Source: Actinomycetes bacterium
GTDB lineage: Bacteria; Actinomycetota; Actinomycetes; Actinomycetales; Dermatophilaceae
NCBI GenBank assembly: GCA_029778715.1
Contig: JAKOPT010000058.1
Coordinates: forward strand, 25,947-89,946
DNA: 64,000 nt
Direction: 5' to 3'
Positions 7,383 through 15,984 of the stretch are shown piece by piece (position 1 is the first letter of the stretch; every line of letters starts with the position of its first letter). The notes beneath the pieces were generated by a model that searched no databases, was not told the DNA's origin, and was given only the letters and a program-made list of their open reading frames with translations. Both the position numbers and the translations under genes were made by a program.

Positions 7383-9626
7383 TCAGAACCACTGCTCGAG
7401 TCGGTCGAGGGCGACCCAGAAGCCTTCGCCGTTGTTGACGTGGCCCTGCCAGATCTCGGGAATGAAACTCACGCCCGGCGCCAAGGCGTCGAGTTGCCGC
7501 GCGAGGAGCGGCCAGTCGATGTCGCCCTCGCCGACCTGCACGCCTTCCCCGTCGACCCCGGTGGCGTCGACGAGGTGGAGGTGATCGGCGTGTGGGGCGA
7601 GCAACTCGACATAGTCGGCGAACGAGGCGCCGGCGAAGTTGGCGGCGAGTTTGGAGTGCGAGACGTCCAAGCAGAGGCGGCGCCCGGTGTTCGCGGCCCA
7701 CTCCGCGGTGTCGCGTGCCCCGACGAACAGGTTGCAGAAGAGTTGCCCCCCCATGTACCAGGGGAACGGTGGCAGCGTCTGCGCGCACAGGCGGACCCCG
7801 GAGTCGTCGACCTGGCGCAGCCCGGCCTCGACCCGGGCATACATGTCGGGGAGTTCGTCGGGGGGGACGTGCCGGTCGTGGGTGAAGCCGCCGAGGCTGG
7901 AGATGACCACCGGGTCGACGTCGGTGGTGAACCAGCGCCGCAGCGAGCGGGTCAGGTCGATGACGCCCTGCAACTCCTCGATGGAACGCTGCCAGTGGGC
8001 GTCGTCCTCGCTGGCCATGTTGAGGATGAAGTCGCCGCTGAACAGGTCGGGCGCGTGGCAGGCGTAGCCCATCGGCAGGCGCTCGGCGAAGATCGTCGCC
8101 GGGTCGATCTCGAGATCCTTGTAGGAGAAATGGAACTCGAGAAAGTCCGGTGTCGCGTGCTCGGTCATCGCGGCGATGTCGTGGTAGCGGACCGGCAGCC
8201 CCCAGGGCCGGCGGAACGAGTAGGCCCGCCCGCGGGCGACGTCGTCGGTGAGGTCGGTGGCGTAGAAGAAGTCGCCGGCGGCCAGGGCGCGATTGGCCCG
8301 TCGTCCCACGAGCCGGGGCAGGGCGTTGGGTTGGAGCCCGCGCCCGGGGCTTTTGACGTCGACCTTGTCGGCGGTGATCGTCTCGCCGGCCGCGATGTCG
8401 GTGGCGGCGACGAGCGACTTGGCGAGGTTGACCCGGTTCATCATCTCGCCGGTGGAGACCCCCCTGGCGGCGGCGGTGCCCAGCGCCGCCTCGACCTCAC
8501 GGATCTGGGTCACCATTGCGGCGAACTCCGCGGGCAACAGCGAGACCTTGTGGTCGTTGCCCTCCATCCCCCGGTCGATCGTGAAGTGCTTTTCAATGAT
8601 GCTCGCCCCGAGGCCAATCGCGGCGATGGGGACGTGGAAGCCGCGTTCGTGGCCGCTGTAGCCGATCGGGCAGTCGCCGAGTTCGGCGAGCCGGGTGAGG
8701 TAGCGCAGGTTGACGTCTTTGAACGGCGCAGGGTACGTCGACTGGCAGTGCAGGAGGGCGTATGCCGTGCCGCTGGCCTTGAGCAGGGCGACGGTCTCGG
8801 CGATCTCACCCTCGGTCGACATCCCGGTCGAGAGGACCATCGGGGTGCCGGAGCGGGCGGCATACCGAAGGAGGTCGTGGTTGGTCAGGTCGGCGGAGGC
8901 GAACTTCAGGGCCGGGATGCCGTACTCGACGAGGGCGTCGACACTCGGGATATCCCACGGGGTGCACATGACGTCGATGTCGCGGGCGCGGGCATGGTCG
9001 AAGACCTCGAAGAGCTGGGGTGCGGTGAGGTTGAAGCGGGTGAGCAGGTCAAGGGTGTACTGCGGACCGAGATCCTCACCGGCGGAGGAGCCGCCGGCAC
9101 CGCGGTAGAGCGCGTCGAGGTCGCGCAACTGGAACTTGACGACGTCGGCGCCGGCCTCTTGGGCCAGGTCGACGAGGTGCTTGGCCAGGTCGACCGAGCC
9201 GTTGTGGTTGATCCCGATTTCGGCGATGAGCAGGCTCGGGTGGCCCGGGCCGACCTCGTGGCGCCCAATGCGGAGGGTGTCGCTGCGGTTCACCGCGATG
9301 GCGACGAGATGGCCGCGGGCATCGAGGAGCGGGAGATGGTCGATGGGCCCGGTGAAGGCGCTGCTTATCTGATCGGGGGTGGCATCGGCAGCGAGGGAGC
9401 GCGGGGTGGTGTGAGCGACCTCGCGGCACGGTCGGGACAGGTCCACGTCACTCTGGCGGGCCACCCAGCGCCGGAAGTCGCCGTCGGTGAGGGAGCCGAC
9501 CAGGTGACCGTGCTCGGAGACGACGAAGATGATCCGGGCCTTGTTGGCGGTGATCTTCTCCAGGGCACGCAGAATCGGGTCTTCGCCGTAGACGACGAAG
9601 GGGGTGAGGGTGCGTTCGATGATCAT
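7383..9626 (-). CDS. CBS - NeuB nonulosonate synthase - SAF - TIM-barrel fusion
   Basis: A 747-residue multidomain enzyme. Residues 1-118 hold two CBS repeats (…GSLTDGDFRRW…). Residues 131 to about 385 are a NeuB/SpsE synthase (IAEIGINHNG, STGMS, KHFTIDR), which condenses phosphoenolpyruvate with a hexose to make a sialic, legionaminic or pseudaminic-type acid. About 395-460 is a SAF antifreeze-like domain (KSPGRGL). About 470-747 is an AP-endonuclease/xylose-isomerase-like TIM barrel (CLDVSHSK, HLHLVD, FIPEIWQGH). The last could epimerise or isomerise the sugar precursor. The cytidylyltransferase gene directly upstream overlaps by ATGA. CBS pairs in this pathway are better known fused to nucleotidyltransferases, so the arrangement is notable. 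Confidence 0.88.
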   Translation of the reverse strand: MIIERTLTPFVVYGEDPILRALEKITANKARIIFVVSEHGHLVGSLTDGDFRRWVARQSDVDLSRPCREVAHTTPRSLAADATPDQISSAFTGPIDHLPLLDARGHLVAIAVNRSDTLRIGRHEVGPGHPSLLIAEIGINHNGSVDLAKHLVDLAQEAGADVVKFQLRDLDALYRGAGGSSAGEDLGPQYTLDLLTRFNLTAPQLFEVFDHARARDIDVMCTPWDIPSVDALVEYGIPALKFASADLTNHDLLRYAARSGTPMVLSTGMSTEGEIAETVALLKASGTAYALLHCQSTYPAPFKDVNLRYLTRLAELGDCPIGYSGHERGFHVPIAAIGLGASIIEKHFTIDRGMEGNDHKVSLLPAEFAAMVTQIREVEAALGTAAARGVSTGEMMNRVNLAKSLVAATDIAAGETITADKVDVKSPGRGLQPNALPRLVGRRANRALAAGDFFYATDLTDDVARGRAYSFRRPWGLPVRYHDIAAMTEHATPDFLEFHFSYKDLEIDPATIFAERLPMGYACHAPDLFSGDFILNMASEDDAHWQRSIEELQGVIDLTRSLRRWFTTDVDPVVISSLGGFTHDRHVPPDELPDMYARVEAGLRQVDDSGVRLCAQTLPPFPWYMGGQLFCNLFVGARDTAEWAANTGRRLCLDVSHSKLAANFAGASFADYVELLAPHADHLHLVDATGVDGEGVQVGEGDIDWPLLARQLDALAPGVSFIPEIWQGHVNNGEGFWVALDRLEQWF

Positions 9627-10318
9627 GTGGGGTGGGACTCCAGGTCGCGCAGGGTCGCGGAGGTGAGGGCGAGGTCGACGTCGGTGTCGATGTCGACACC
9701 CTCGATCTCGTCCATGATGAACAGGGCGATCCGCCCGCCGAGGCGGTTGTCGTGGTCGTCGTAGATCGCGGGTTTGGTGAGGTAGAGGGAGCCCGTTTCG
9801 CGGTAGCGCAACTGGCCGGCGGTGAGGTCCTGACGGCGGGGGCGGGCGTTGACGTCGTAGTCGGCCCGGGGCGGGTCACCGGCCCACCAGAGGACTGGCG
9901 CCTGGGGGACCACCCCGACCATCGAATCGGCACCGCCGTCGGCGAACTCGGCCAGCGCCCGGTCGATGGTGCCCGGGAGGCGGATCGGAGAGGTCGCTTG
10001 CAGAAGCAGGACCGCGTCCGGCTCGCCGTGGTGCTCTCGCCACCAGGCGAGGGCGTGCCGCACGACGGGTTCGGTGGCGGTCGTGTCTTGGGCCAGGTGC
10101 GCCGGGCGGACGAAGGGCACGATCGCCCCGGCGGCGCGGGCCACCTCGGCGATCTCGTCGTCGTCCGTGGACACGAGCACGTCGAGCCCGGGGCGGGCAG
10201 CCAACGCCTGGGCGATGGTCCAGGTGATGAGCGGGCGACCGGCCACTGACAGCAGGTTCTTGCGCGGGATGCCCTTGGACCCCCCGCGCGCCGGAATGAC
10301 ACAGAGGACGTCGCTCAT
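9623..10318 (-). CDS. Acylneuraminate cytidylyltransferase (CMP-nonulosonate synthetase)
   Basis: Activates a nine-carbon acidic sugar with CTP to give a CMP-sugar. The 231-residue protein opens with VIPARGGSKGIPRKN, the nucleotide-binding signature of the NeuA family, followed by VSTDDDEIAEVA and an LLQATSP segment, and it ends with a conserved DIDTDVDLALT metal/substrate region. It partners the NeuB-type fusion encoded immediately downstream. No NeuC-like or Leg/Pse precursor genes are visible in the window, so the exact acid is unknown. Confidence 0.9.
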   Translation of the reverse strand: MSDVLCVIPARGGSKGIPRKNLLSVAGRPLITWTIAQALAARPGLDVLVSTDDDEIAEVARAAGAIVPFVRPAHLAQDTTATEPVVRHALAWWREHHGEPDAVLLLQATSPIRLPGTIDRALAEFADGGADSMVGVVPQAPVLWWAGDPPRADYDVNARPRRQDLTAGQLRYRETGSLYLTKPAIYDDHDNRLGGRIALFIMDEIEGVDIDTDVDLALTSATLRDLESHPT

Positions 10319-11370
10319 CCGTCCATCATCTCCCGAAGGACGTGGGCCACCGCGATGGAGGGCTCGACCGCGGGCTGCCGCGGTGCCGGCGTGGGGTCTT
10401 GACCCCACCGGTGCATGCCGTTGCGGTGCCAGAACTCTTCCAGCCAGGGCGGCGCGTCGGGGAGGTCCACCCACGCGGGCAGGCCGCGGGCGGCTGCTTC
10501 GAGGACACCGGTCGAATAGACGCTGACGACGGGGCGGCGAATCTCGGTCAGGGGGGTGCCCGAGCGGTCGATGGAGATCCCGGCCCGCTCCCACGCCGCA
10601 TGGGTGGCCAGTGAGCGATGGTCCGTTTCGCTGGGATGCGGCCGGTAGGTCGCCCCGGTCTCCCAGCAGAAGTCGTATGCCGCCCGCGCCAGGAGGTCGG
10701 TCGGCAGTTCGGCCCCATGGAGTTGGCCAAGATAGACGGGGACCTCGGAGTCGAGCCCGTCCTCCCCCCGTGCCGGCTGGTCGGGGTCGCTCCCGGCTGC
10801 CTCCCACAGCAACTGCGAGCCGACCGCGACGCCTTGTACGTCGCTGCGACCCGAACGCCAGAAGTCCCCATCGGACGCGGTCCAGGACAGCAGGGCCGTC
10901 TCCGGGGCGAGGGGTGGGGCTTGGGGCGTGAGGAGCCCGTGCTGGATGGTGATGAACCGCCGCGGATCGGCAACCAGACTGCGGGCGAGGGCTCCGAGGG
11001 GCAGGTAGTGACCCGTCGACAGGACGAGGGTTCGCGCGCGCAGCGTTTCACGCAGCAACTGCGCGGCGGGGCCGGTGTTCTCGGTCCAGGAATGGTTGGG
11101 GAGCAGTGGCCGGACCGAGACCGGTGCCAGCACGCCGACATCCTCGAGGTCGAGATGGCGAAGCGGGGCCAGTTGGGCCAGGCGGGTCGTGGCCTTGACC
11201 GCGTCGAGGACGACGAGCAGGCGAGGGTGCGATCCTCCCAGCGCGACGACGGCGTCGACAGGTGAGTCGCGAAGCCCGCCGAGGAGCCCTTTGGCGCGGG
11301 CCGTGAGCGGCCGGTGCCGCTCCTGCCAGCGACGCCAGGCCGTCAGGTCGGCCGGGTGGGTCAGGCCCAT
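10315..11370 (-). CDS. Putative glycosyltransferase (DUF6716-like)
   Basis: About 351 residues with no signal peptide or clear membrane helix. The segment ITIQHGLLTPQAPPLAP followed by a W-rich TASDGDFWRSGR resembles proteins I recall as DUF6716, encoded next to nonulosonate genes in actinobacteria and thought to transfer the acid from its CMP form. A conserved HPSETDH sits in the C-terminal half, echoing the acidic/histidine motifs of sialyl- and polysialyltransferases. The family name is from memory. The gene overlaps both neighbours (start inside the upstream GT, stop in the cytidylyltransferase start). Confidence 0.55.
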   Translation of the reverse strand: MGLTHPADLTAWRRWQERHRPLTARAKGLLGGLRDSPVDAVVALGGSHPRLLVVLDAVKATTRLAQLAPLRHLDLEDVGVLAPVSVRPLLPNHSWTENTGPAAQLLRETLRARTLVLSTGHYLPLGALARSLVADPRRFITIQHGLLTPQAPPLAPETALLSWTASDGDFWRSGRSDVQGVAVGSQLLWEAAGSDPDQPARGEDGLDSEVPVYLGQLHGAELPTDLLARAAYDFCWETGATYRPHPSETDHRSLATHAAWERAGISIDRSGTPLTEIRRPVVSVYSTGVLEAAARGLPAWVDLPDAPPWLEEFWHRNGMHRWGQDPTPAPRQPAVEPSIAVAHVLREMMDG

Positions 11371-12356
11371 AACCCCTCCAGTGCGGCGGCGCGGTGATCG
11401 AAGGTGTGCTCGGCCAGGGTGCGGGCCTGCCCGGCCCGCCGGATGGCCTCGGCCCAGGCGAGGTCGCGCCGCACCCGGCGCGCGACCTCGATCGCCTCCT
11501 CGGCGTCGCCGAACACGGCAACCTCGCGCTCGGGGTCGTAGAACGAGTCGACATCCGCCCTGTCGACCAGGTGGACGCCACCGACCCCGGGCACCTCGAA
11601 GGTGCGCATGGTGAAGCCGTCCTGGTCGCCATGGATGTTGATCGAGGCCGCGGAGGCGGCGAACACGGCATACGCCTGCGGGCGGTTGAGGTCGCGCCCC
11701 GCCGGCAGGGCGGGCGTGCGCAGTCGCAGGGTGCGCAGGCGATCCCACGGGTGACCCGACCAATCGCGGCCGTAGGCACGCACGGGCAGCCCGGCCGCGG
11801 CCAGGGCCGTGAGCAGCGCCTCCCGGTTGGGGTAGCGGGCGCCGACGAACGTGACTTCGTCCGCGCGGGCGCGCGGTGGAACCTGCGTCCTGGCGTCGAA
11901 CGCCAGCGGCACGTGGATCGCCGGCAAGCCCTGGGCGGTGAGGGTCGCCACGTCCTTTGGGCTGTAGCTCGCGATCGGTCCCGCCGCCGCCAGCGAGGCC
12001 GTCGTATGCCGTGTTCTCCGGATCTCGTCGTACAGCCACAGCGCCCGCCGTGGCACCTGCTGGGCGCGGTCCCAGAACACCTCACCCAAGGTGTCGCCCT
12101 TGACGACGAGGAGCACGTGCGGGTCGGTCATCCTGATCGCGGCGACCGCTGCGTCGCCGTCGCTGGCCCCGCGGTCGGTCGCCCCTAGGCGGGGAAGGAC
12201 CTCACGGGTGAGTTTGTGTCGCGCCCGGGCCAGCGGCGTCCGCACATCGTAGAGATGGGTCGTCACGGCATACCCACGGCGTTCGAGGGCCCCCTGAATC
12301 GCCCGCCAGTACCCATGGAAGGCGGGCGAGACGAGCAGGAGGCGGGGGGTGCTCAC
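11361..12356 (-). CDS. Glycosyltransferase, CgeB/GT1-like
   Basis: About 331 residues. The N-terminus (RLLLVSPAFHG) is a short Rossmann-like start. The C-terminal part contains INIHGDQDGFTMRTFEVPG, matching the pattern of CgeB/DUF3880-type glycosyltransferases, where the R-x-F-E element contacts the donor. No membrane segments. It starts with a GTG at 12356 overlapping the epimerase stop (GTGA). The donor is unknown. Confidence 0.7.
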   Translation of the reverse strand: MSTPRLLLVSPAFHGYWRAIQGALERRGYAVTTHLYDVRTPLARARHKLTREVLPRLGATDRGASDGDAAVAAIRMTDPHVLLVVKGDTLGEVFWDRAQQVPRRALWLYDEIRRTRHTTASLAAAGPIASYSPKDVATLTAQGLPAIHVPLAFDARTQVPPRARADEVTFVGARYPNREALLTALAAAGLPVRAYGRDWSGHPWDRLRTLRLRTPALPAGRDLNRPQAYAVFAASAASINIHGDQDGFTMRTFEVPGVGGVHLVDRADVDSFYDPEREVAVFGDAEEAIEVARRVRRDLAWAEAIRRAGQARTLAEHTFDHRAAALEGLWA

Positions 12357-13411
12357 GAGGTGAGGCCGCGTTCTCGCAGTTCGCCAAGGGCACCGTCCCA
12401 GGCCGAGGCGGGGGCGCCGGTCTTGTCCCACGACGCGGCGACGAAGTCAGCGACCGCGTCGGCGGTGGTCCAGCGGGGGAGCGGCGCGCCAACGGCGCGC
12501 ACGAGGGTGAGATCGGCGCAGGCGTGGTCGATGTCCCCGGCGCGGTGGATGTCGAGATGGGTGATGCCATAGGTGGGCACCGGGGCGCCGGCCGCGGCAT
12601 ACCTCGCCAACTCGAGGAGGGTCGTGCGGACCCCCGAGCCGGCATTGAGGACCCGGGGCCGGCCGGGCTGGGGCGGCGTCGCCAGGGCCCAGGCGATGAG
12701 CGCTGCCAGGTCCTCGACGTGGAGGAAGTCACGGGTCTGGGTGCCCGCGCCGTAGAGAGTGAGTGGCTTGCCTTCCTTGAGCATGGCGAGGAACGCGGCG
12801 AGCACCCCGGTGTAGGGGTTGTGGAGGGCTTGCCCCGGGCCGATGACGTTCTGCGGCCGAATGATCGTGACGGGAACGGCGGCGCCGACCGGTCCGAGCG
12901 CCGCTTCCCCCTCGGATTTGGTCTCGCCGTAGACGGACACCGGATGGTGAGGGTCCGCTTCGCGGCTCGCCTCGGGTGCGGTGTGCGCGCAGCACGGCGC
13001 GCCGAAGGCCACCCCGTGGATGAGGCAACCGTGGCGGCCTTCGCCGTAGACGGCCCGGGAGGAGAGGGCGACGAGTGGTATGCCGCGGTCGGCGGCAAAC
13101 GCGCCGGCCCGCGCCGTGCCCTCGACATTGACACGGTGGTAGCGCTCGACTTCGTACATGGACTGCCCGGTGCCGGTCTCGGCGGCCAGGTGGACCACGG
13201 CGTTGACCTGAGGCAGGTCGGTCCAGGCGGAGGCGTCGGCGACATCGCCGACGATGACGGGGCCGGGGAAAGCGGCGACACTCGCCTGCGGGTCGACGTG
13301 GACCTGGCCGAGGAGAGTGTCGAGGGCAAGCACCGAGTGGCCGTCGGCGACCAGGCGGCGGGCGAGGTGCTGCCCGATGAAGCCGGCTCCGCCAGTGATG
13401 AGGACGGTCAT
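12353..13411 (-). CDS. NAD-dependent sugar epimerase/dehydratase
   Basis: An extended SDR of about 352 residues: ITGGAGFIGQHLA nucleotide-binding motif at the N-terminus, ALSSRAVYGEG serine region, YGETK catalytic Tyr/Lys near residue 170, and RPQNVIGPGQ substrate loop. It resembles dTDP/UDP-sugar 4-epimerases and dehydratases. A cysteine-containing insertion (GAPCCAHTAPEA) precedes the catalytic Tyr. It probably remodels a nucleotide sugar for the neighbouring transferases; the substrate is not determined. ATGA overlap with the acyltransferase gene. Confidence 0.85.
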   Translation of the reverse strand: MTVLITGGAGFIGQHLARRLVADGHSVLALDTLLGQVHVDPQASVAAFPGPVIVGDVADASAWTDLPQVNAVVHLAAETGTGQSMYEVERYHRVNVEGTARAGAFAADRGIPLVALSSRAVYGEGRHGCLIHGVAFGAPCCAHTAPEASREADPHHPVSVYGETKSEGEAALGPVGAAVPVTIIRPQNVIGPGQALHNPYTGVLAAFLAMLKEGKPLTLYGAGTQTRDFLHVEDLAALIAWALATPPQPGRPRVLNAGSGVRTTLLELARYAAAGAPVPTYGITHLDIHRAGDIDHACADLTLVRAVGAPLPRWTTADAVADFVAASWDKTGAPASAWDGALGELRERGLTS

Positions 13412-13989
13412 GCGTGGTCTTTCTGCAGGGGAAGGGGGAGCCGGCGCGCGGGGGTGAGCGGACGGGCGGGGACGCCGGCGACGACCTCGCCGGGTGCGAC
13501 GTCGTGGGTGACGACGGCGTGCGCGCCGATGGTGGCCCCGGACCCGATGGTGACCCCGCCGAGGACTACGGCGCGCTGGCCGAGGAACACGTCGTCGCCG
13601 ATGGTGATGGCCCCGGTGCCCTGGGTCCGGGATCGATCCCCCCGGGCATGGTCGGTACTCGCCACGAACACCCCGTCGGCAAGGACGCACCGGGCCCCGA
13701 TCGTCACGGGGTCGTCGGCGTGCAGGTGGACATCGTGACCGAGGTAGGTGCGATCGCCGATGATGAGCGGGCCGCCGCCCGCCTCGACTTGGAGCCAGGC
13801 GCCGCCGTACATCGCGACACCGGCTCCGATGTGGATGCGGTCCACGCCGCGCAGTTGCCGCGGGGAGACGATGACGCTGCCGGTGCCGAAACCACCGAAG
13901 GCCCGGGCATAGAGAGTGCGTGAGCGCAAGGCGCCGACGCGCCAGCGCAGGCTCGGACCGGCCTCGGTGAGCCGTCGGGCCAGGCTCAC
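13408..13989 (-). CDS. Left-handed beta-helix acyltransferase (hexapeptide repeat)
   Basis: A protein of about 193 residues made largely of hexapeptide repeats (IGDRTYLGHDVHL, IGDDVFLGQRAVVLGGV, IGSGATIGAHAVV). It ends with the typical PGEVVAGVPARP of maltose O-acetyltransferase/WcaF-like enzymes. It would acetylate a sugar hydroxyl or amine of the glycan using acetyl-CoA. The GTG start at 13989 overlaps the stop of the upstream GT2 gene. One repeat carries an unusual Asp/His-rich loop (TDHARGD). Confidence 0.85.
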   Translation of the reverse strand: MSLARRLTEAGPSLRWRVGALRSRTLYARAFGGFGTGSVIVSPRQLRGVDRIHIGAGVAMYGGAWLQVEAGGGPLIIGDRTYLGHDVHLHADDPVTIGARCVLADGVFVASTDHARGDRSRTQGTGAITIGDDVFLGQRAVVLGGVTIGSGATIGAHAVVTHDVAPGEVVAGVPARPLTPARRLPLPLQKDHA

Positions 13990-14885
13990 CGGTGGTCCCC
14001 CGTGATGAGGCGCCACTCGCTGCGGGCGGTCACGAACGGGTGCACGGCGCGGTTTCCCAGAGCGCGCCGGGTGGTGTTCGCGGCCAGGTTGATCGCGGTG
14101 GCGGCCTGCAGCCCGGCCCGGAGGCGGCGGCGCCCGCCCCACTTCGCGGCATACCTAAACCGCGAATCCACCAGCCATCGGCGTCGCTGGGCGGGGTCCG
14201 AACTGCCACCCCCCTCGTGGAGCGCCTCGACGGTGCCGAGGAATACGGACGGAATGCCGCGCTCGCGTAGCCGGCGCTGGAGGTCGATCTCCTCGGAGTT
14301 CATGTGATAACTCTCGTCGAACCCGCCGACAGCGAGAAAGGCCTCTCGAGGCACGAGCAGCGCGGCGCCCACGAGCCAGTCGACCGTCACCGTAGCCCCG
14401 GGCACCGCCCGAGTGTCGTGCCCGACAGCTTCGTGGAGGAGTCTGCGGTCGCGGAAGCGGGCCAGGGGGGTGAGCCATTCGGTGACCTGCTGGGTGGCCG
14501 TCGGGAAGTGCCGGGCCGTGTATGCCGGGTGCCCACCGAGATCACGGATCGCTGGCCCGGTGACAGCGGGCTGCCAGGGGGCGCTGGCACCGACGAGGTC
14601 GGCGACGAAGGTGGGAGACACCTGGAGGTCCGAGTTGAGGCTGAGGAGCAGGTCACCAGTGGCGGCGCGGGCGCCGGTGTTGACCGCCGCCCCGAACCCG
14701 CCGTTGACCGGACGCCGGATGATGGTGGCGCCGGCGACGTCGGAGAGCGGGTCAGGGGAGGCATCGTCGACAACGATGACCTCGGCAATGGCCGCCCGGC
14801 CCCTTTGCGCCACGAGCCCGGCGACCAGCGCCCTTGTCGGCTCGGGCGCCCCGTAGTGGGGCACGAGCACCGATGCAGACGTCAT
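13986..14885 (-). CDS. Family 2 glycosyltransferase (rhamnosyltransferase-like)
   Basis: A GT-A enzyme of 299 residues and the first gene of the long minus-strand operon. It opens with SVLVPHYG, has VDDASPD as first acidic motif, SLNSDLQ as metal motif and GFDESYHMNSEEIDLQRRL as the acceptor/catalytic region. This pattern is usual for rhamnosyltransferases such as WbbL, though the sugar is not proven. No transmembrane segment. The 140 bases to the divergent gene at 15028 must contain the promoters for both directions; I could not pick a convincing one. Confidence 0.85.
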   Translation of the reverse strand: MTSASVLVPHYGAPEPTRALVAGLVAQRGRAAIAEVIVVDDASPDPLSDVAGATIIRRPVNGGFGAAVNTGARAATGDLLLSLNSDLQVSPTFVADLVGASAPWQPAVTGPAIRDLGGHPAYTARHFPTATQQVTEWLTPLARFRDRRLLHEAVGHDTRAVPGATVTVDWLVGAALLVPREAFLAVGGFDESYHMNSEEIDLQRRLRERGIPSVFLGTVEALHEGGGSSDPAQRRRWLVDSRFRYAAKWGGRRRLRAGLQAATAINLAANTTRRALGNRAVHPFVTARSEWRLITGDHR

Positions 14886-15027
14886 AGAGGCATCGATTCC
14901 CTGGACTAGTGGGGCGGACAGGCTTGTCTAATCAGTCTAAAGTGCCGCTAGGCAACGCCGCGTCGCAGCGGCCAGACCAGGCCGGGCAACGCCGAGCAGG
15001 GCATGCGCGAGAAGGGCGGCAACCGCA

Positions 15028-15927
15028 GTGGACATCAAGGCGGTCTTACGTCGATGGCGCGCCGAGCGCCGCACAACACGTGCAGCGCGCGCCTTCTATG
15101 GCCGTTCGCCATCGCCCGAGTCGGCTGAGGCACACGATCTTCGGGTGGAGTTGGCGTTGGCGAGGTCGCGTGCGCTGCGGGCCCTCCATTGGACACCCGA
15201 TGTCGTCCCCCGCGCCCAGTTGGCTGCGTGCTTCGACTCGCTTTCCGTCCGTGACCCAGGTATCCCGCTGATTCGGGTAGGGGGCGACCGAGATGGCGGA
15301 TACCTCGTGCCCGATGATCTCGAGGACATCGTGGCCTGCTTTTCACCAGGGGTGGACGACCGGGCGAGTTTCGAGGCCGCCCTGGTCGAGCGCGGCATAC
15401 CATGCCACCTGCTCGACGCCTCGGTGACCGGGCCTCCGTTTGAACACCCACTTCTCTCCTTCTCGCCGCTGTTTCTCGGCGGGGTGGCGCGACCCGGGTG
15501 GACGACGCTGGCAAGCTGGGTCGGTCAGGCCGGGCCGGCGACCGGCGACCTCGTCCTCCAGATGGACATCGAGGGATGGGAATGGGAGGTCTTGGCCGGA
15601 ACCGATGATGCGACGCTGAACAGATTCCGGATCCTGGTCATCGAACTCCACGATCTGCACCTGCTCGCAACGACGTGCGGGATGCGCCGGTGCGAGGAGG
15701 CGTTCGCGCGTCTACAAAGGAGTTTCGCGCTCGTCCACGTGCACCCCAACAACTACGAGTTCCCGGTCGACTACCTCGGGTTCCGATTGCACCCGGTCGT
15801 CGAAACCACCTGGATTCGTCGGGACCGGATGCGCCAGGATCAGCCAGCGAGCGCGCTCGGGCACCCGCTGGAGCAGGCCAACGCGACGGACCTTCCCGAT
15901 TTCCTGCTCGACCCGCGGTGGGCCTAG
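15028..15927 (+). CDS. FkbM-like methyltransferase
   Basis: About 299 residues. The start of the catalytic part (RVGGDRDGGYLVPDD…ACFSPGVDD) and the later QMDIEGWEWEVL match FkbM-family SAM-dependent O-methyltransferases, in which the D-x-E-G-x-E segment is diagnostic. HPNNYE near the C-terminus is also typical. The N-terminal 60 residues are basic and helical. The GTG start has a GAAGGG ribosome site 11 bases upstream. It is probably a glycan O-methyltransferase and is read divergently from the main operon. Confidence 0.75.
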   Translation: MDIKAVLRRWRAERRTTRAARAFYGRSPSPESAEAHDLRVELALARSRALRALHWTPDVVPRAQLAACFDSLSVRDPGIPLIRVGGDRDGGYLVPDDLEDIVACFSPGVDDRASFEAALVERGIPCHLLDASVTGPPFEHPLLSFSPLFLGGVARPGWTTLASWVGQAGPATGDLVLQMDIEGWEWEVLAGTDDATLNRFRILVIELHDLHLLATTCGMRRCEEAFARLQRSFALVHVHPNNYEFPVDYLGFRLHPVVETTWIRRDRMRQDQPASALGHPLEQANATDLPDFLLDPRWA

Positions 15928-15929
15928 TA

Positions 15930-15953
15930 CACAGTCCCACGCACAGTCCCACG
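15930..15953. repeat. 12-bp perfect tandem duplication
   Basis: Two adjacent copies of CACAGTCCCACG lie just after the stop codon of the FkbM-like gene. No function is evident. Confidence 0.6.
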
Positions 15954-15984
15954 CGACCTGCGTCCCGCCCCGGAAAGGGCCCCG

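Noticed and set aside
7128..9764. 878-codon plus-strand frame opposite the NeuB fusion
   Set aside because: Val/Gly/Asp-rich composition, no family features, and complementary to a clear multidomain enzyme.
14886..15027. Promoter with TTGTCT as -35
   Set aside because: No convincing -10 at correct spacing; left unassigned.
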